NCBI RefSeq assembly: GCF_003054285.1
Contig: NZ_QBKS01000001.1
Span: forward strand, 372,001-436,000
From: Litoreibacter ponti
GTDB lineage: Bacteria > Pseudomonadota > Alphaproteobacteria > Rhodobacterales > Rhodobacteraceae
Reading direction: 5' to 3'
DNA length: 64,000 nt
Of this stretch, positions 8,852-17,485 are shown piece by piece (the first letter of the stretch is position 1; every line of letters begins with the position of its first letter). Below the pieces are notes generated by a model that was not told the DNA's origin, made no database searches, and saw nothing but the letters and a program-made list of their open reading frames with translations. The position numbers were made by a program, and so were the translations under genes.

Positions 8852-9991
8852 ATGGACACGCCCGCCCGCACGAACTGGACCCTGGTGATGGCCCTGCTGG
8901 TGGCGGGGCTGTTTTCGGCTGCGCAATTCGGCAAGCTGACCCTGACATTGCCTGTGTTGCAGCAGGTCTATGCGGAAGGTGGCGCCTTTGTGCCGGTGCT
9001 GATCTCCATCGTCGGCATGGTGGGGATTGCTCTCGGGGCCGTCGCGGGATCGGTGGTCGCGCGCGTGGGTGTGACCCGGGCGCTGATCGGCGCCTTGCTG
9101 GCGGGGGCGGCACTGTCGCTGGTGCAGGCGAGCCTGCCGGGCATCTGGGTTTTCGCGGGACTGCGCGTGCTCGAAGGGGTCTCGCATCTGGCCATCGTGG
9201 TCGCGGCCCCGACATTGATCGCGTCCGTCTCGTCCGAGGCGGACAGGCCAGTGACCATGGGCATCTGGGCGGCCTTCTTCGGCATCGCCATGGCGATCAT
9301 CGCCGCCGCCTTGCCCTTCCTGTTGCCGCTGGGCGGCTTGCCCGCGGTTTTCATCGCCCACGGGGTCGGCATGGCTGTGATGGCGGTGATCCTGCTGCCG
9401 CTTTTGCCCAAGGGGCTGCAAGTCGAGCCCCGGCCGGTGTCGTATCTCGAAGAACACCGCATCATCTATTCCACCCCGAAGCTGCTGATCCCGGGGGCGG
9501 GGTTCGTGTGGTACACGATGCTCTATATTGCGCTGCTGGCGGTGTTGCCGCTGGCGCTCGGGCTGCCTGTTTGGGTGATCACGGCGCTGCCGCTGATCTC
9601 GATCGCGGGCACGATAGCGGGGGGCATCATCGCCAAGCGCATGACGCCATCGCGGCTGGTGACCATCGGCTTCGCGCTGACTATCGCGGCGAGTGGCCTC
9701 GTCTGGGTCTTCAGCGCGCAACTCTGGCCGCTGTTTGTGCTGTTCAGCGTCATGGCGCTGATCCCCGCGGGCAGCTTCGGGGCGATCCCGTATTTCAACG
9801 AAAGCATCACCGACCGTGCGCGGGCCACGGGGGGTATCGCGCAGCTGGGCAATGTCGGCACGACGCTGGGCACGCCGATCTTCGTGCTGGTCTTTGACGG
9901 CGCAGGACTGGGCGCGGTGTGCGCGCTGATTGCCGTCTTTTGCGCCATCGGCATCGCTGCAACGCAGACTCTGCGCCTACGGATCAAATAA
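8852..9991 (+). CDS. MFS transporter
   Basis: A 379-residue major facilitator protein with about 12 hydrophobic segments. The reading frame is open upstream to 8747, but the ATG at 8852 has AGGAG seven bases before it and begins MDTPARTNWTLVMALLVAGLFSAAQFGK, a normal MFS N-terminus. The TM2-TM3 loop is GSVVARVGVTRALIG. No substrate can be assigned. The 152 bases after lpd hold a GCGCGC-rich inverted repeat followed by ATTTTTG near 8728-8748, possibly the lpd terminator. Confidence 0.83.
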   Translation: MDTPARTNWTLVMALLVAGLFSAAQFGKLTLTLPVLQQVYAEGGAFVPVLISIVGMVGIALGAVAGSVVARVGVTRALIGALLAGAALSLVQASLPGIWVFAGLRVLEGVSHLAIVVAAPTLIASVSSEADRPVTMGIWAAFFGIAMAIIAAALPFLLPLGGLPAVFIAHGVGMAVMAVILLPLLPKGLQVEPRPVSYLEEHRIIYSTPKLLIPGAGFVWYTMLYIALLAVLPLALGLPVWVITALPLISIAGTIAGGIIAKRMTPSRLVTIGFALTIAASGLVWVFSAQLWPLFVLFSVMALIPAGSFGAIPYFNESITDRARATGGIAQLGNVGTTLGTPIFVLVFDGAGLGAVCALIAVFCAIGIAATQTLRLRIK

Positions 9992-10001
9992 ACCTGTGGA
10001 T

Positions 10002-10016
10002 GTTCTATTAATGTTC
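10002..10016 (+). promoter_or_regulatory. LexA/SOS box upstream of uvrA
   Basis: GTTC (10002-10005), seven bases (TATTAAT), GTTC (10013-10016). GTTC-N7-GTTC is the SOS box described for Rhodobacter and other alphaproteobacteria, with uvrA among the genes that carry it. It lies 66 bases before the uvrA start in the short gap after the MFS gene. Placement and sequence both match expectation. Confidence 0.85.
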
Positions 10017-10081
10017 CGTTAGGAGGGTGGAATGTCCCGGGCGCGGGCTTATCTCTGGCGCAACCATTTGTGGGGATGATC

Positions 10082-12940
10082 ATGGCCGAGCTGAAGAACA
10101 TCGAAGTGCGTGGCGCGCGCGAGCACAACCTCAAAGGCATCGACGTGGATATCCCCCGCGACCAGCTGGTGGTGATCACCGGGCTGTCGGGCTCCGGCAA
10201 GTCCTCGCTGGCGTTCGATACGATCTACGCCGAGGGGCAGCGCCGCTATGTCGAAAGCCTGTCGGCCTATGCGCGCCAGTTCCTCGACATGATGGAAAAG
10301 CCCGATGTGGATCATATCGCGGGGCTGAGCCCGGCGATTTCCATCGAGCAGAAGACGACCTCGAAAAACCCGCGCTCCACCGTCGGCACCGTGACCGAGA
10401 TTTACGACTACATGCGCCTGCTGTTCGCGCGTGTCGGCACGCCCTATTCCCCCGCCACCGGCAAGCCCATCGAGGCGCAGCAGGTCCAAGACATGGTCGA
10501 CCGGATCATGGCGATGGAGGAGGGCACCCGCGGCTACCTGCTGGCCCCGATCATCCGCGACCGTAAGGGCGAGTACCGCAAGGAATTCATGGAGCTCGCG
10601 AAGCAAGGCTTCCAGCGCGTCAAGGTCGACGGCGAGTTCTACGAGCTGGAAAGCCCGCCGACGCTCGACAAGAAGTTCCGCCACGACATTGACGTGGTGG
10701 TGGACCGCATCGTCGTGCGCGAGGGGCTGGAGACGCGGCTGGCCGACAGCTTGCGCACTGCACTTGATCTGGCCGACGGCATCGCGATCCTCGAGACCGC
10801 ACCGAAGGACGCGGAGCCCGAGCGCATCACGTTTTCCGAGAAATTTGCCTGCCCCGTCTCTGGCTTCACCATCTCAGAGATCGAGCCACGGCTGTTTTCC
10901 TTCAACGCGCCGTTCGGGGCCTGCCCGGAGTGCGACGGGCTTGGGGTCGAGCTGTTCTTCGACGAACGCCTCGTGGTGCCGGACCAGACGCTCAAGCTCT
11001 ACGACGGGGCGCTGGCGCCGTGGCGCAAGGGCAAGTCGCCCTACTTTCTGCAAACGATCGAGGCCATTGCCAAGCATTACGAGTTCAACAAGAACACACC
11101 TTGGAAGGACCTTGACGCCCATGTGAAGCAGGTCTTCCTGTATGGCTCGGGCGACGAGGAAATCCCGTTCCGCTACGACGAAGGCGGGCGCGTCTATCAG
11201 GTGACCCGCAGCTTCGAGGGCGTGATCCCCAACATGGAGCGCCGCTACCGCGAAACGGATTCGAGTTGGATTCGCGAAGAGTTCGAGCGCTACCAGAATA
11301 ACCGCAAATGCCATGTCTGCGACGGCTACCGCCTGCGCCCCGAAGCGCTGGCCGTGAAGATCGCCGGACTGCATGTGGGCCAGGTGGTCGAGATGTCGAT
11401 CCGCGAGGCGTTTGACTGGTGCGAAAGCGTGCCCGCAGCGCTGAGCAAGCAGAAGAACGAGATCGCCCGCGCGATTCTAAAGGAAATCCGCGAGCGGCTG
11501 GGGTTCCTGAACAATGTGGGCCTCGAATACCTGACCCTGTCGCGCAACGCAGGCACGCTGTCAGGCGGCGAGAGCCAGCGCATCCGGTTGGCCTCGCAGA
11601 TCGGCTCTGGCCTGACCGGGGTGCTTTATGTGCTCGACGAGCCGTCGATTGGCCTGCACCAACGCGACAATGACCGGCTGCTGACGACGCTGAAAAATCT
11701 GCGCGACCAAGGCAACACGGTGATCGTGGTGGAGCATGACGAAGAGGCGATCCGCGAGGCGGATTATGTCTTCGATATTGGCCCGGGGGCAGGTGTGCAT
11801 GGCGGCGAGGTTGTGGCCCACGGGACCCCGGCGGAGGTCGCCGCCAGCGGCTCAATCACCGGCGACTACCTGACCGGCGTGCGCGAGATCCCGATTGGCG
11901 AGAAGCGCCGCAAGGGCAACAAGAAGAAACTGACCGTGGTCAAGGCGAGCGGCAACAACCTGCAAAACGTCACCGTCGATTTCCCGCTGGGCAAGTTTGT
12001 CTGCGTGACCGGCGTGTCCGGCGGGGGCAAGTCCACACTGACCATCGAGACGTTGTTCAAGACTGCTTCCATGACGCTGAACGGCGCGCGGCAGACGCCC
12101 GCGCCCTGTGAGACCATCAAAGGCCTGGAGCATCTCGACAAGGTGATCGACATCGACCAGCGCCCGATCGGGCGAACACCGCGCTCGAACCCGGCGACCT
12201 ATACCGGCGCCTTCACGCCCATCCGCGATTGGTTCGCCGGGCTGCCCGAGGCCAAAACCCGCGGCTACAAGCCCGGCCGGTTCAGCTTCAACGTCAAGGG
12301 TGGGCGCTGTGAGGCGTGCCAAGGCGACGGCGTGATCAAGATCGAGATGCACTTCCTGCCGGATGTCTACGTGGAATGCGAGACCTGCAAGGGCGCGCGC
12401 TACAATCGCGAGACACTGGAGGTGAAGTTCAAAGGCAAGAGCATCGCCGACGTGCTGGATATGACCGTCGAGGACGCGCAGGAGTTCTTCAAGGCGGTGC
12501 CGTCGATCCGCGAGAAGATGGACGCGCTGATGCGCGTGGGTCTGGGATACATCAAGGTGGGCCAGCAGGCGACGACCCTGTCTGGTGGCGAGGCGCAGCG
12601 GGTGAAGCTCAGCAAGGAACTCGCGAAGCGCTCCACGGGCCGCACGCTCTATATCCTCGATGAGCCGACAACGGGTCTGCATTTCGAGGACGTTCGCAAG
12701 CTGTTGGAAGTGCTGCATGAGCTGGTGGAACAAGGCAACTCTGTGATCGTGATCGAGCACAATCTCGACGTGGTGAAGACTGCGGACTGGATCATCGATA
12801 TCGGTCCGGAGGGCGGCGATGGCGGCGGCACGGTGGTAGCGACCGGCACACCCGAGAAGGTGGCAGAGGTCGAAGGCTCGCACACGGGGATGTATCTCAA
12901 GCCGATGCTTGGCGCGAAAAAAAAGATCGCGGCGGAGTAG
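10082..12940 (+). CDS. uvrA: excinuclease ABC subunit A
   Basis: A 952-residue protein of normal UvrA length, the damage-sensing ATPase of nucleotide excision repair. Walker A motifs are GLSGSGKS (34-41) in the first ATPase and GVSGGGKST in the second. Both ABC signatures (LSGGESQRIRL and LSGGEAQRVKL) and both Walker B segments (VLYVLDEPSIGLH, TLYILDEPTTGLH) are intact. CxxC zinc modules are visible as CPECDGLG, CHVCDGYRL and CEACQGDG/CETCKGARY. GTG 10070 and ATG 10076 are alternative starts; 10082 gives the family N-terminus MAELKNIEVRGAREHNL. SOS control is indicated by the box at 10002. Confidence 0.97.
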   Translation: MAELKNIEVRGAREHNLKGIDVDIPRDQLVVITGLSGSGKSSLAFDTIYAEGQRRYVESLSAYARQFLDMMEKPDVDHIAGLSPAISIEQKTTSKNPRSTVGTVTEIYDYMRLLFARVGTPYSPATGKPIEAQQVQDMVDRIMAMEEGTRGYLLAPIIRDRKGEYRKEFMELAKQGFQRVKVDGEFYELESPPTLDKKFRHDIDVVVDRIVVREGLETRLADSLRTALDLADGIAILETAPKDAEPERITFSEKFACPVSGFTISEIEPRLFSFNAPFGACPECDGLGVELFFDERLVVPDQTLKLYDGALAPWRKGKSPYFLQTIEAIAKHYEFNKNTPWKDLDAHVKQVFLYGSGDEEIPFRYDEGGRVYQVTRSFEGVIPNMERRYRETDSSWIREEFERYQNNRKCHVCDGYRLRPEALAVKIAGLHVGQVVEMSIREAFDWCESVPAALSKQKNEIARAILKEIRERLGFLNNVGLEYLTLSRNAGTLSGGESQRIRLASQIGSGLTGVLYVLDEPSIGLHQRDNDRLLTTLKNLRDQGNTVIVVEHDEEAIREADYVFDIGPGAGVHGGEVVAHGTPAEVAASGSITGDYLTGVREIPIGEKRRKGNKKKLTVVKASGNNLQNVTVDFPLGKFVCVTGVSGGGKSTLTIETLFKTASMTLNGARQTPAPCETIKGLEHLDKVIDIDQRPIGRTPRSNPATYTGAFTPIRDWFAGLPEAKTRGYKPGRFSFNVKGGRCEACQGDGVIKIEMHFLPDVYVECETCKGARYNRETLEVKFKGKSIADVLDMTVEDAQEFFKAVPSIREKMDALMRVGLGYIKVGQQATTLSGGEAQRVKLSKELAKRSTGRTLYILDEPTTGLHFEDVRKLLEVLHELVEQGNSVIVIEHNLDVVKTADWIIDIGPEGGDGGGTVVATGTPEKVAEVEGSHTGMYLKPMLGAKKKIAAE

Positions 12941-12953
12941 CCTTTGAACGGCG

Positions 12954-13026
12954 CCAGACTTTCAGGGAAAGTCTGGTCCAAATCCTCCCAGAGGATTTGT
13001 GCGCAATTTCTTCATAAGAAATTGCG
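12954..13026. repeat. array of three tandem hairpins
   Basis: Three inverted repeats separated by 2 bases each: 12954-12976 (arms CCAGACTTTC / GAAAGTCTGG, loop AGG), 12979-12999 (arms CAAATCCTC / GAGGATTTG, loop CCA) and 13002-13026 (arms CGCAATTTCTT / AAGAAATTGCG, loop CAT). They fill the gap between the convergent uvrA and the RcnB-like gene. The architecture matches the array at 7095-7186 although no stem sequence is shared. No T-tract is present. Confidence 0.85.
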
Positions 13027-13037
13027 ACGCTGCGAGG

Positions 13038-13406
13038 TCAGAGCGCGTCGTAAATGACCTTGGTAATCAGGCGCGTCTCGGTGTCGATGCGGACGGCATC
13101 ATTGCCCGCGCGCACGTAGCGCTCACCGGCGGGGGCGGGCTCAAGCCCGAACTGATCCGGCGAGGCGATGGGCGGTAGGCGCTGCACCAGCGTCTCGCCG
13201 ACAGTCAGCAAATCGGTCCCGGTCGTCTCGCTTGGCGCCAGTTGCTCGGCCAAGGTCGCGGACAGGCAGCTTTGATAGGTCTGGGTATCGGTCCCGTCGC
13301 ACTCCACCGCATCAAGCCGCGGGGTGTCGGTCAGGGTGGATTGCGCGGTCGCAAGCTGCGGCGCAAGCACAAGGGCGGCCAGGGTCAAAAGGCGGGGCAG
13401 GGGCAT
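13038..13406 (-). CDS. small secreted protein, RcnB-like C-terminus
   Basis: A 122-residue protein with a signal peptide (MPLPRLLTLAALVLAPQLATA). The frame is open 12 codons upstream, but ATG 13406 is preceded by GGAGACATGCCCG. The C-terminal stretch GERYVRAGNDAVRIDTETRLITKVI parallels GQSYYRLGDTIIAVDDDTRRVLDVI in the next gene and the YRLGD...ID motif of RcnB-type periplasmic proteins. One cysteine pair (VECDG, YQSCL) may form a disulphide. RcnB itself tunes Ni/Co export in enterobacteria; no such role is shown here. It forms a tandem paralogous pair with the next gene. Confidence 0.7.
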   Translation of the reverse strand: MPLPRLLTLAALVLAPQLATAQSTLTDTPRLDAVECDGTDTQTYQSCLSATLAEQLAPSETTGTDLLTVGETLVQRLPPIASPDQFGLEPAPAGERYVRAGNDAVRIDTETRLITKVIYDAL

Positions 13407-13469
13407 CGGGCATGTCTCCGGATCAGATAAGCATTGGGGCAAAAACGCGCCCGGCCGCGCCCCGGTTCC

Positions 13470-13832
13470 CTAGTTGCTCACCCGGCTCAGCACCGCAATC
13501 ACATCCAGCACGCGCCGTGTGTCATCATCGACGGCGATGATCGTGTCGCCAAGCCGGTAGTAGCTTTGACCGGGGTCGAGCCGGGGCAGGCCAAATCGCC
13601 CGTAATCGCGCAAAATGCGCCCGTCACCGGTGTAGCGGTCGCCGCGCTGGAGCCCTTGCTTTTTGGCCAGCCCGGGCGGCACGCAGGCCGGGCTTTTCTT
13701 CGCGAGCCCCGGTGGGCAGTGGGATTGAGCCTGTGCGCCACGCAGCTTGTTCTTCTTGAAGGGCTTGTCCTTGGCCAAGGCCGGGCTTGCGGCAAGGGTC
13801 AGGGTGATTGCGGAGATGAGGATCGCGCGCAT
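13470..13832 (-). CDS. RcnB-family periplasmic protein
   Basis: A 120-residue protein with a signal peptide (MRAILISAITLTLAASPALA). After it come a lysine-rich stretch (KDKPFKKNKL), two copies of a CPPGLAKK / CVPPGLAKK motif, and a C-terminal DPGQSYYRLGDTIIAVDDDTRRVLDVI, the RcnB fold signature. ATG 13832 follows GGAGGCCCAT. The CPPGLAKK repeat is common in alphaproteobacterial RcnB-like proteins. The metal link is family knowledge from E. coli RcnB only. Confidence 0.8.
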   Translation of the reverse strand: MRAILISAITLTLAASPALAKDKPFKKNKLRGAQAQSHCPPGLAKKSPACVPPGLAKKQGLQRGDRYTGDGRILRDYGRFGLPRLDPGQSYYRLGDTIIAVDDDTRRVLDVIAVLSRVSN

Positions 13833-13919
13833 ATGGGCCTCCATTGGCTTGGGCGACCAGAATACACAAGCGCGGCGCAGCACGATAGCCAGAGCAGGTT
13901 GGAGGTGGCGGGCTTTCGC

Positions 13920-15131
13920 TCAGTCCTCGACCAGCTCGGTTTCGATCCGCGCCCCGGTCTCCAGCGTCTTGTGCACCGGGCAGCGGTCGGCAATCTCCAT
14001 CAGCCGCGCGCGCTGCGCGGGGTCAAGATCCCCTTCGAGGTGGATCTTGCGGCTGAAGTGATCGATCCGCGAGAGACCGTCTGTGTCCTGCGCATGCACC
14101 GCGTTATGGGTCACGTCGACGCGCACGCCGGACAGGGGCCACTTCTTGCGCCGCGCATACATGCGGATTGTCATCGAGGTACACGCGCCAAGGCCCGAGG
14201 CCAGCAGCCCGTAGGGCGACATACCCTTGTTGGTGCCGCCATAGGCCAGCGGCTCGTCGGCCTGCACATGGTGATGGGGACCCGCTTGCACGTCTTGCAG
14301 GAAGCCATCGGGATCAGCCTCGGTCACGCGAACCACGCCCTCCGGCGCACCGATCGGCGGTGCGGGCGGGCGCAGGTCGAGATATTTGGAAGCCCAGGCG
14401 CTAATCACCTCGGCGGCATATTCCGCGTCCTGCGGGCGGGTGATCAGATGGTCCGCGTCGCACAGCGTCACGAAGCTTTTGGGATGTTTGGCGTGCATGA
14501 AGATCTGCGTGGCGTTCTCGACACCCACGGTCTTGTCCAAAGGCGCGTGGAGCACGAGGAGCGATTTTTTCATGCCCTTGATGCTGTCGGCGAGGTTCTC
14601 CGCCGCGACATTTTCGACGAAATCGCGGCCAATGCGCACCGGGCGTCCGCCCAGATTAACCTCGCCGACGCCCTTGGCGGAAATCTCGTCGAGCGCATCG
14701 TTGAAATTATGCGTCACATGGCCGGGATCGAACGGCGCGCCGATGGTCACGACGGCCTTGGCGCTTTCGATCTGCGGCGCGGCCTTCAGGATCGCGGCCC
14801 CGCCCAGCGAATGCCCGATCAGCAGGGTCGGGGCCTTGCCGATGCTCGCCAGATGCTCGGACGCGAGCAGCAGGTCCTGTACGTTCGAGCTGAAGGTCGT
14901 GTTCTCGAACTCGCCTTCGGAATGGCCAAGCCCGGTGAAATCAAAGCGCAGCACCGCGATGCCCATGCCTGCGAGCCGCTGCGAGATGCGCTTGGCGGCG
15001 GGGATGTCCTTGGAGCAGGTGAAGCAATGCGCAAACAGCGCGGTGGCCAGATGCGGGCCTTCGGGCATGTCGAGCCGAGCCGCCAGGGCGGCGCCGGAAT
15101 GGCCTTCGAATGTGATGCGTTCCATGCCCAT
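13920..15131 (-). CDS. bifunctional alpha/beta hydrolase-OsmC fusion protein
   Basis: A 403-residue protein with two domains. Residues about 1-255 are an alpha/beta hydrolase: HCFTCSKD near the oxyanion region, the nucleophile elbow GHSLGG and a late DADHL with the catalytic histidine. Residues about 270-403 are OsmC-like: YGGTNKGMSPYGLLASGLGACTSMTIRMYARRKKWPL contains one conserved cysteine, and DRCPVHKTLE the other, the usual peroxidatic pair. OsmC proteins reduce organic hydroperoxides with thiols. The ATG at 15131 follows AGGAGCCCCAAA; an in-frame ATG lies two codons later. Such fusions occur as a recognised architecture in proteobacteria. Confidence 0.9.
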   Translation of the reverse strand: MGMERITFEGHSGAALAARLDMPEGPHLATALFAHCFTCSKDIPAAKRISQRLAGMGIAVLRFDFTGLGHSEGEFENTTFSSNVQDLLLASEHLASIGKAPTLLIGHSLGGAAILKAAPQIESAKAVVTIGAPFDPGHVTHNFNDALDEISAKGVGEVNLGGRPVRIGRDFVENVAAENLADSIKGMKKSLLVLHAPLDKTVGVENATQIFMHAKHPKSFVTLCDADHLITRPQDAEYAAEVISAWASKYLDLRPPAPPIGAPEGVVRVTEADPDGFLQDVQAGPHHHVQADEPLAYGGTNKGMSPYGLLASGLGACTSMTIRMYARRKKWPLSGVRVDVTHNAVHAQDTDGLSRIDHFSRKIHLEGDLDPAQRARLMEIADRCPVHKTLETGARIETELVED

Positions 15132-15284
15132 TTTGGGGCTCCTACGGCTGCGGTGGTCTGTACAGGGATGGGCATGCGCCGGCGTCAACGCAAGCTTGGC
15201 GGCGGCGATGTCACGGGATGGTGAGCAAACGTGTCGGAATATTTCGCCCTGGGCGACAGACGGCACACGCTTCCGTGTTCCGTG

Positions 15285-16628
15285 TCAGCTTATGCCCATC
15301 AGCCGCGGGTCCATCGGATAAAACGTCAGGTCCTCGTAGCCGTCCTCGGTGATCAGCACCTGATCCTCCAGCTTGATCGAGAAGTCGCCGCCGACTTCGC
15401 CCACCAGCGCCTCGACACACAGCGTCATGCCGGGCTGCAGCACATGGTCCCACGCACCTTTGACATGCTTGTCGGGGTAGGCCACCAGCGGCCACTCATC
15501 GCACAGGCCGACACCATGCATCAGGCAGCTGTATTTCTGCTGTTGGTACTTGTCATGCAGCACATGGGTGCCCGCGACCAGCTCGTCGATGCTGATGCCG
15601 GGGCGCAGCATCTGCTTGTTGGTCTCGATATGCTCGACCGAATGCTTCATCGCCTCGATCATGTCGGGGCGCGGGGCGTCGTCGCCAATCCACCAGGTCC
15701 GCGAGATGTCGCAACAGATGCCGTAGGGGCCGATCAGATCGGTGTCAAAGGCCAGGATTTCGTTGTCCTGGCACTCCCGCGGGCCGCATTCCTGAAACCA
15801 CGGGTTCGTGCGCGGGCCAGAAGCCAGCAGCCGCGTCTCGATCCACTCGCCGCCACGCTTGATATTCTCGGCATGGAGCACCGCCCAGACGTCATCTTCG
15901 CTGACGCCGCCCTTGGGGATCTCGGTGCGGGCGAAGTCTTCCATCACATACATCGCCGCCTCGCAGGAATGGCAGGCGAGCCGCATGGCGAGGATCTCGT
16001 CGGGGCCTTTGATGGAGCGGGACATCTCGGTCACTTCCTCGCCCTCGTGTACCTCGAAGCCGCGGGCTTCCAGCGCGCGCAGGCCCGCGACCATGATCTT
16101 GTCCACGGCGAGGCGTTTGTTGTCGCCCGCATGGGCGCGCATCAGCTCTTCCACCTGCGCTGTGAAGCTATCGGCCGCCGCGTCGGTTTTGTCGCCGGTC
16201 GAGAAGTAGAACATCGACGCCCCCGAGCGGCGCTCGCGCACCAGCGGGTTGAATTCCGACAGGAACGGCGCGTTTTTGTAATCCCAGATCACCATGTAGC
16301 CATCGGCGCACAGCAGCACGGCCCGGAACGGGTTGTGGGTGTTCCATAGCTGCATGTTCGTGCTGTCGGTGGCGTAGCGGATGTTGAGAGGGTCGAACAT
16401 CAGCAGCCCGCCCAGATCGCGGTCGACGATATGCTGGGTCAGGCGCTTCCAGCGAAACTCCCGCATCGCGTCGAGATCGGGCAGGGCGAAGCCCGCCTCT
16501 TCCCATTCGCGGAAGGCCAGCAGGGTCGGGCCGATCTCCACCCGGTCCTTGTCGTTCGGGCTACCATCGGGCAGCGCCGCGCCCTTGCTGGGGTCGATCT
16601 TTCGCGTGTCGCGGTAATGTGTGTTCAT
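15285..16628 (-). CDS. dddP: DMSP lyase, M24 metallopeptidase fold
   Basis: A 447-residue protein that cleaves dimethylsulphoniopropionate to dimethyl sulphide and acrylate. The fold is M24 (creatinase/prolidase). Counting from ATG 16628, the metal ligands fall at Asp295, Asp297 (FDTDLIG), Asp307 (CCDISR), His371 (LMHGVGLCDEW), Glu406 and Glu421, and the catalytic Asp377 is present. These are the positions reported for the characterised roseobacter DddP. Also diagnostic is MFDPLNIRYATDSTNMQLWN near residue 77. The start follows GGGAGGCCCGCC; the longer upstream frame is not coding-like. It is divergent from the DUF3445 gene across 103 bases and has no other DMSP gene beside it. Confidence 0.95.
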   Translation of the reverse strand: MNTHYRDTRKIDPSKGAALPDGSPNDKDRVEIGPTLLAFREWEEAGFALPDLDAMREFRWKRLTQHIVDRDLGGLLMFDPLNIRYATDSTNMQLWNTHNPFRAVLLCADGYMVIWDYKNAPFLSEFNPLVRERRSGASMFYFSTGDKTDAAADSFTAQVEELMRAHAGDNKRLAVDKIMVAGLRALEARGFEVHEGEEVTEMSRSIKGPDEILAMRLACHSCEAAMYVMEDFARTEIPKGGVSEDDVWAVLHAENIKRGGEWIETRLLASGPRTNPWFQECGPRECQDNEILAFDTDLIGPYGICCDISRTWWIGDDAPRPDMIEAMKHSVEHIETNKQMLRPGISIDELVAGTHVLHDKYQQQKYSCLMHGVGLCDEWPLVAYPDKHVKGAWDHVLQPGMTLCVEALVGEVGGDFSIKLEDQVLITEDGYEDLTFYPMDPRLMGIS

Positions 16629-16731
16629 GGCGGGCCTCCCTTCCCTGATGCCAGCCTGCGCCGGGGAAGGGGCCGCGCGCCCGCGCGAAAACGGCATGGA
16701 ACATGTCGATTTTGGGTGCTTAAAGGGGGGC

Positions 16732-17484
16732 ATGGAGCCGATTTTGCAATCCGCGCTGCCGCAAGCGCCCTGGATGGAAGAGCGCACCCGCCGCCTGCCG
16801 GGGGTGGTGCCGCTGGCCTATGCCGACTGGCTGCAGGTGGATGACGCCTACGGGGCGCAGCTGGCCTACAAGGCGCAGCTTTTGCGGGACCGGCGCGAGA
16901 CGGTGCTGCAGATGCGCGCGGACGCCTTGCCTGCCGCGCAGGAGCTGTTGGAGCTGGCGTTGGCCCACGCGCCCGAGGGCATTGCGGATGCGCCGATTGA
17001 CCGGGACGCGCCGCTGGAGACGCTCTCGCGGCTGTTCCAGGAAGATTTCGTGATCCTGCAAAAGCAGGGCGATCGCCACATCCTGACGGCGGCGCTTTTG
17101 TGCTTCCCGGCCTCGTGGTCGCTGGCGGAGAAGTTCGGCAAGCCGCTCACCGCGATCCACGACCCGGTGCCGGAATATGACGCCGCCATCGCGCGCTCGG
17201 TCGAGCGAATGTTTACCGTCCTGCGCCCCGAGCAGCCGCTGATGCGGATGAATGCGCTGGTCTATGCCGATCCCGATCTGCATCACCCGCAGCGCGGCTC
17301 TGACATTAAGCGCGCGGCAGGCCATCGCGGCTTTATCCGGTCGGAGCGACAGTGCATGGTGCGCCTGCCCACGACCGGGGCGGCGATGTTCTCGATCCAC
17401 ACCTATCTGGTGCGCGAGGCCGATCTGACACCGGCGCAGGCGGACAGCCTTGCCGCGCATCCCATCATCCACGAGGGGTTCTGA
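16732..17484 (+). CDS. haem-dependent oxidative N-demethylase family protein (DUF3445)
   Basis: A 250-residue protein of the DUF3445 family, which includes haem-dependent N-demethylases acting on small methylamines. Family features are the N-terminal LPGVVPLAYADWLQVDDAY, QEDFVILQK, LLCFPASWSLAEKFGKPLTAIHDPVPEYD near the middle and RSERQCMVRLPTTGAAMFSIHTYLV near the end. ATG 16732 follows TAAAGGGGGG. It overlaps nothing and is followed after one base by the methyltransferase, so they form an operon. The substrate is unknown; proximity to dddP suggests osmolyte or methylated-compound metabolism but this is inference. Confidence 0.82.
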   Translation: MEPILQSALPQAPWMEERTRRLPGVVPLAYADWLQVDDAYGAQLAYKAQLLRDRRETVLQMRADALPAAQELLELALAHAPEGIADAPIDRDAPLETLSRLFQEDFVILQKQGDRHILTAALLCFPASWSLAEKFGKPLTAIHDPVPEYDAAIARSVERMFTVLRPEQPLMRMNALVYADPDLHHPQRGSDIKRAAGHRGFIRSERQCMVRLPTTGAAMFSIHTYLVREADLTPAQADSLAAHPIIHEGF

Positions 17485-17485
17485 G

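Noticed and set aside
13434..15224. Long plus-strand reading frame of 596 codons opposite the hydrolase-OsmC gene
   Set aside because: It is antisense to three clear genes with good family matches, and its translation is a composition artefact of high GC.
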